This document shows, piece by piece, positions 5,996 through 7,560 of a stretch of 7,560 nt of DNA. The notes under the pieces were generated by a model. The model saw nothing but the letters and a program-made list of their open reading frames with translations, was not told the origin of the DNA and made no database searches. Made by a program: the position numbers and the translations under genes. This DNA comes from Prevotellaceae bacterium (GTDB taxonomy: Bacteria > Bacteroidota > Bacteroidia > Bacteroidales > Bacteroidaceae), in assembly GCA_022508685.1 (NCBI GenBank), contig JAFLUS010000085.1, positions 1-7,560 of the forward strand. Reading direction: 5' to 3'. Each line of letters begins with the position of its first letter. The stretch's first letter is position 1.

Positions 5996-7184
5996 AGTAT
6001 TTCCGCACCTGTTTCGACAACGTCTCGATGTTCAGCATATCGCTCACTTCAGCCACGTCTCGGATGCTGCCGTCCTTCTCCAAGATTTCGATGCGGTCGT
6101 CGCACGTGTTGTACATGTCCTTTCCCACTTCTTTTTGTGCCACGAGATAGCGGGCATCGTCTGTAGGAATGTTGAAGCGACGCGCGAGGTCGTCCACCTT
6201 ATCTTCCACATACACAGCATTAAATGGTTCGTCACTTACCTCCACACGGAAGATGCGGCGATTGATGAAATTCTGTGCCAGTAACGAGAGCACCGGGTCG
6301 TCGTGGTGCTGCCACACGTTGAGCGAACACCAAATGTCGTTGTCGTCAATCTGCAGGTAGTGGTGCAGTGCTTCCTCGCTCCGTTCAAAATCCTCACGAC
6401 CCACATCCTGATAAATGAAATAGCGCAGCGAAGGCGAAGCAAACAGGTCGGCACCACGGGCAGCCAACGCCTTTGCACGTCGCAACGCATTGATGAGCAC
6501 GTGCTCGGCAGCCACTGCCGTCTTGTGCAGATACACCTGCCAATACATCAGCCGACGGCTCACCAAATAGTTTTCAATTGAATAGATGCCCTTCTTCTCT
6601 ACCACCAGCCGGTCGTCCACCACGTTCAGCATGTCGATGATGCGAGCCGAACCGATGTTGCCCTCCGTCACGCCCGTGAAGAACGAATCGCGACGCAGGT
6701 AGTCGAGGCGGTCAACGTCCAATTGCGACGAAATCAACTGGTGGAGGAACTGCTTCGGGTATTCGCCCTTGAAAATCTTCATCGCCAATGTCAGTCCGCC
6801 ACGCATCTCCTCGTTCATCCGCTCCATCACCATCAGCGACACGTCCTCGTGGCTCACGTTGCGAATGAGCGTATGTTCCAGCACGTGGGAGAAAGGGCCA
6901 TGCCCCACGTCGTGCAGCAAGATGGCGGCAAGAACGGCTTCCTCCTCGCTGTCGAAGATGAAATGTCCCTTGCGCTGCAGCGAACGCGTCGCCAACGACA
7001 TAAGGTGGAACGCACCGATGGAATGTTGGAACCGCGTATGCTGTGCGCCCGGATACACCACGTTCGCCATTCCCAACTGCTTGATGCGGCTCAGGCGAAA
7101 GAAAGCGGGATGGTTGACAATGTCCAACAGCAATCCGCGCGGAATACGGATAAAACCAAAAACTGGGTCGTTGATAATCTTCAT
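5970..7184 (-). CDS. HD-domain phosphohydrolase, SAMHD1/dNTPase-like (COG1078 type)
   Basis: The 404-residue protein has no signal peptide or membrane segment, so it is cytoplasmic. It carries the HD metal centre of the dGTPase/SAMHD1-like group: TRFQHSIG at 50-57 (His54), LLHDVGHGPFSH at 89-100 (His91, Asp92) and SQLDVDRLDYLRRDS at 153-167 (Asp156). The N-terminus INDPVFGFIRIP at 4-15 is also typical. Characterised relatives are metal-dependent dNTP triphosphohydrolases, often allosterically controlled by nucleotides; by analogy it may limit dNTP pools, but the true substrate cannot be read from sequence. The region after about residue 240 is a less conserved helical C-domain. I chose ATG 7184 because it starts the conserved segment. 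It is transcribed alone and leftward, against rlmH. Upstream ATGs at 7203 and 7192 open tiny frames, not longer forms of this protein. Confidence 0.9.
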   Translation of the reverse strand: MKIINDPVFGFIRIPRGLLLDIVNHPAFFRLSRIKQLGMANVVYPGAQHTRFQHSIGAFHLMSLATRSLQRKGHFIFDSEEEAVLAAILLHDVGHGPFSHVLEHTLIRNVSHEDVSLMVMERMNEEMRGGLTLAMKIFKGEYPKQFLHQLISSQLDVDRLDYLRRDSFFTGVTEGNIGSARIIDMLNVVDDRLVVEKKGIYSIENYLVSRRLMYWQVYLHKTAVAAEHVLINALRRAKALAARGADLFASPSLRYFIYQDVGREDFERSEEALHHYLQIDDNDIWCSLNVWQHHDDPVLSLLAQNFINRRIFRVEVSDEPFNAVYVEDKVDDLARRFNIPTDDARYLVAQKEVGKDMYNTCDDRIEILEKDGSIRDVAEVSDMLNIETLSKQVRKYYLCTQRTE

Positions 7185-7211
7185 CGTTTCATACGAAATT
7201 CATTGATGATG

Positions 7212-7219
7212 CAAAATTA
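7212..7219 (-). promoter_or_regulatory. -7 promoter element of the HD-domain gene
   Basis: On the minus strand TAATTTTG at 7219-7212 fits TAnnTTTG. A TTTG occurs at 7235-7232, but only 12 bases away rather than about 19, so the -33 element is not convincing. A start a few bases downstream, near 7203-7208, would give a leader of only about 20-25 nt. A small inverted repeat (GCAT and ATGC arms around TTTT, 7221-7232) sits just upstream of the -7 element. Confidence 0.5.
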
Positions 7220-7461
7220 GGCATTTTTATGCAAAAAAACGCTTTATCTTCCGTTATTTTCAGCATTTCACTTGACTATGTCATAGAGGTGAGCAAACGA
7301 GGAAAGACAAAATCCGTACTTGTCGGAACATACATGCTATTGATGCAAATGTGCCGTGTTTTTGATAAAATGATATACATTTTGTTGTTAATGGTGACAT
7401 TTTGAAAGTTGTTGTTTCCTATGGTGTGGCAGGGTGTAAAATTTGCCGATATGCCGTTTTT
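7220..7461. other. AT-rich intergenic DNA without a convincing gene
   Basis: Together with the flanking leader and array, this is part of a 376-base stretch lacking a gene. On the plus strand, 7229-7405 is open for 58 codons (starting MQKNALSS, ending in a hydrophobic MIYILLLMVTF), but it has no ribosome binding site or promoter and I recognise no family. On the minus strand, an 87-codon frame at 7276-7539 runs into the tandem repeat and does not look like protein. An 11-base palindrome, CTATG-T-CATAG, lies at 7276-7286. I see no tRNA, riboswitch or insertion-sequence end. Confidence 0.4.
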
Positions 7462-7560
7462 CGTGCATCGCACTCCACGACTTTGCAGACCGCACTCTAC
7501 GGCTCCGTAGACCGCACTCTGACACTTTGTACATCGCACTCTAAAAACTCGTGCATCGCA
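7462..7560. repeat. Tandem repeat, 22-bp period, running off the right edge
   Basis: The core CGCACTC recurs at 7469, 7491, 7513 and 7535, and CGCA begins again at 7557, an exact spacing of 22 bases each time. Around the core, about 14-16 positions are conserved (G-Y-R-S-A-Y before it, usually T after it), leaving roughly 6-8 variable bases per unit. One inter-core segment forms a perfect palindrome, CTACGG-CT-CCGTAG at 7497-7510. The last unit is cut by the window end, so the array is longer than seen. The period is not a multiple of three, so it does not encode a peptide repeat. The variable parts are far too short for CRISPR spacers. Confidence 0.85.

Noticed and set aside
7276..7539. Minus-strand frame of 87 codons at the right edge
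   Set aside because: Its first third is the 22-bp repeat read in shifting frames, and the rest has no family resemblance.
7462..7560. CRISPR array
   Set aside because: The repeats are imperfect and the variable segments are only about 6-8 bases, far shorter than spacers; no cas gene is in the window.

Overview
The window looks like the chromosome of a member of the Bacteroidales, probably Prevotellaceae-like. The evidence is promoter -7 elements of the form TAnnTTTG, mostly weak ribosome binding sites, and proteins of typical Bacteroidetes style (a cyclophilin-like lipoprotein, a cytoplasmic GH13 amylase, a SAMHD1-like HD protein). This assignment rests on recognition only; no database search was possible.

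Layout: positions 1-3017 hold a leftward transcription unit, read from right to left. It contains fabD (2121-3017), a cytoplasmic alpha-amylase family hydrolase (403-2121, sharing one base with fabD) and the start of a lipoprotein gene with a cyclophilin-like domain (1-383, cut by the window edge). Positions 3018-3279 are a divergent control region with a clear promoter for fabD and a -7 element, leader hairpin and strong Shine-Dalgarno for the rightward unit. Positions 3280-5960 hold that rightward unit: a long RelA/SpoT-family protein and rlmH, overlapping by four bases. A leftward HD-domain phosphohydrolase gene (5970-7184) ends tail-to-tail with rlmH, nine bases apart, and an inverted repeat spans the junction. 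Positions 7185-7560 carry no convincing gene: they hold the HD gene's promoter and leader, about 240 bp of AT-rich sequence, and a 22-bp-period tandem repeat that runs off the right edge.

Most of the genes are housekeeping: fatty acid synthesis initiation (FabD), alarmone signalling (Rel), 23S rRNA modification (RlmH), probable dNTP turnover (HD protein) and alpha-glucan use (GH13). I do not see a new multi-gene system. The points most worth a second look are the RelA/SpoT protein, whose hydrolase active site is lost although its synthetase site looks intact, the exact 22-bp tandem array at the right edge, the divergent fabD/rel control region, and a chain of tiny overlapping reading frames leading into the HD gene.
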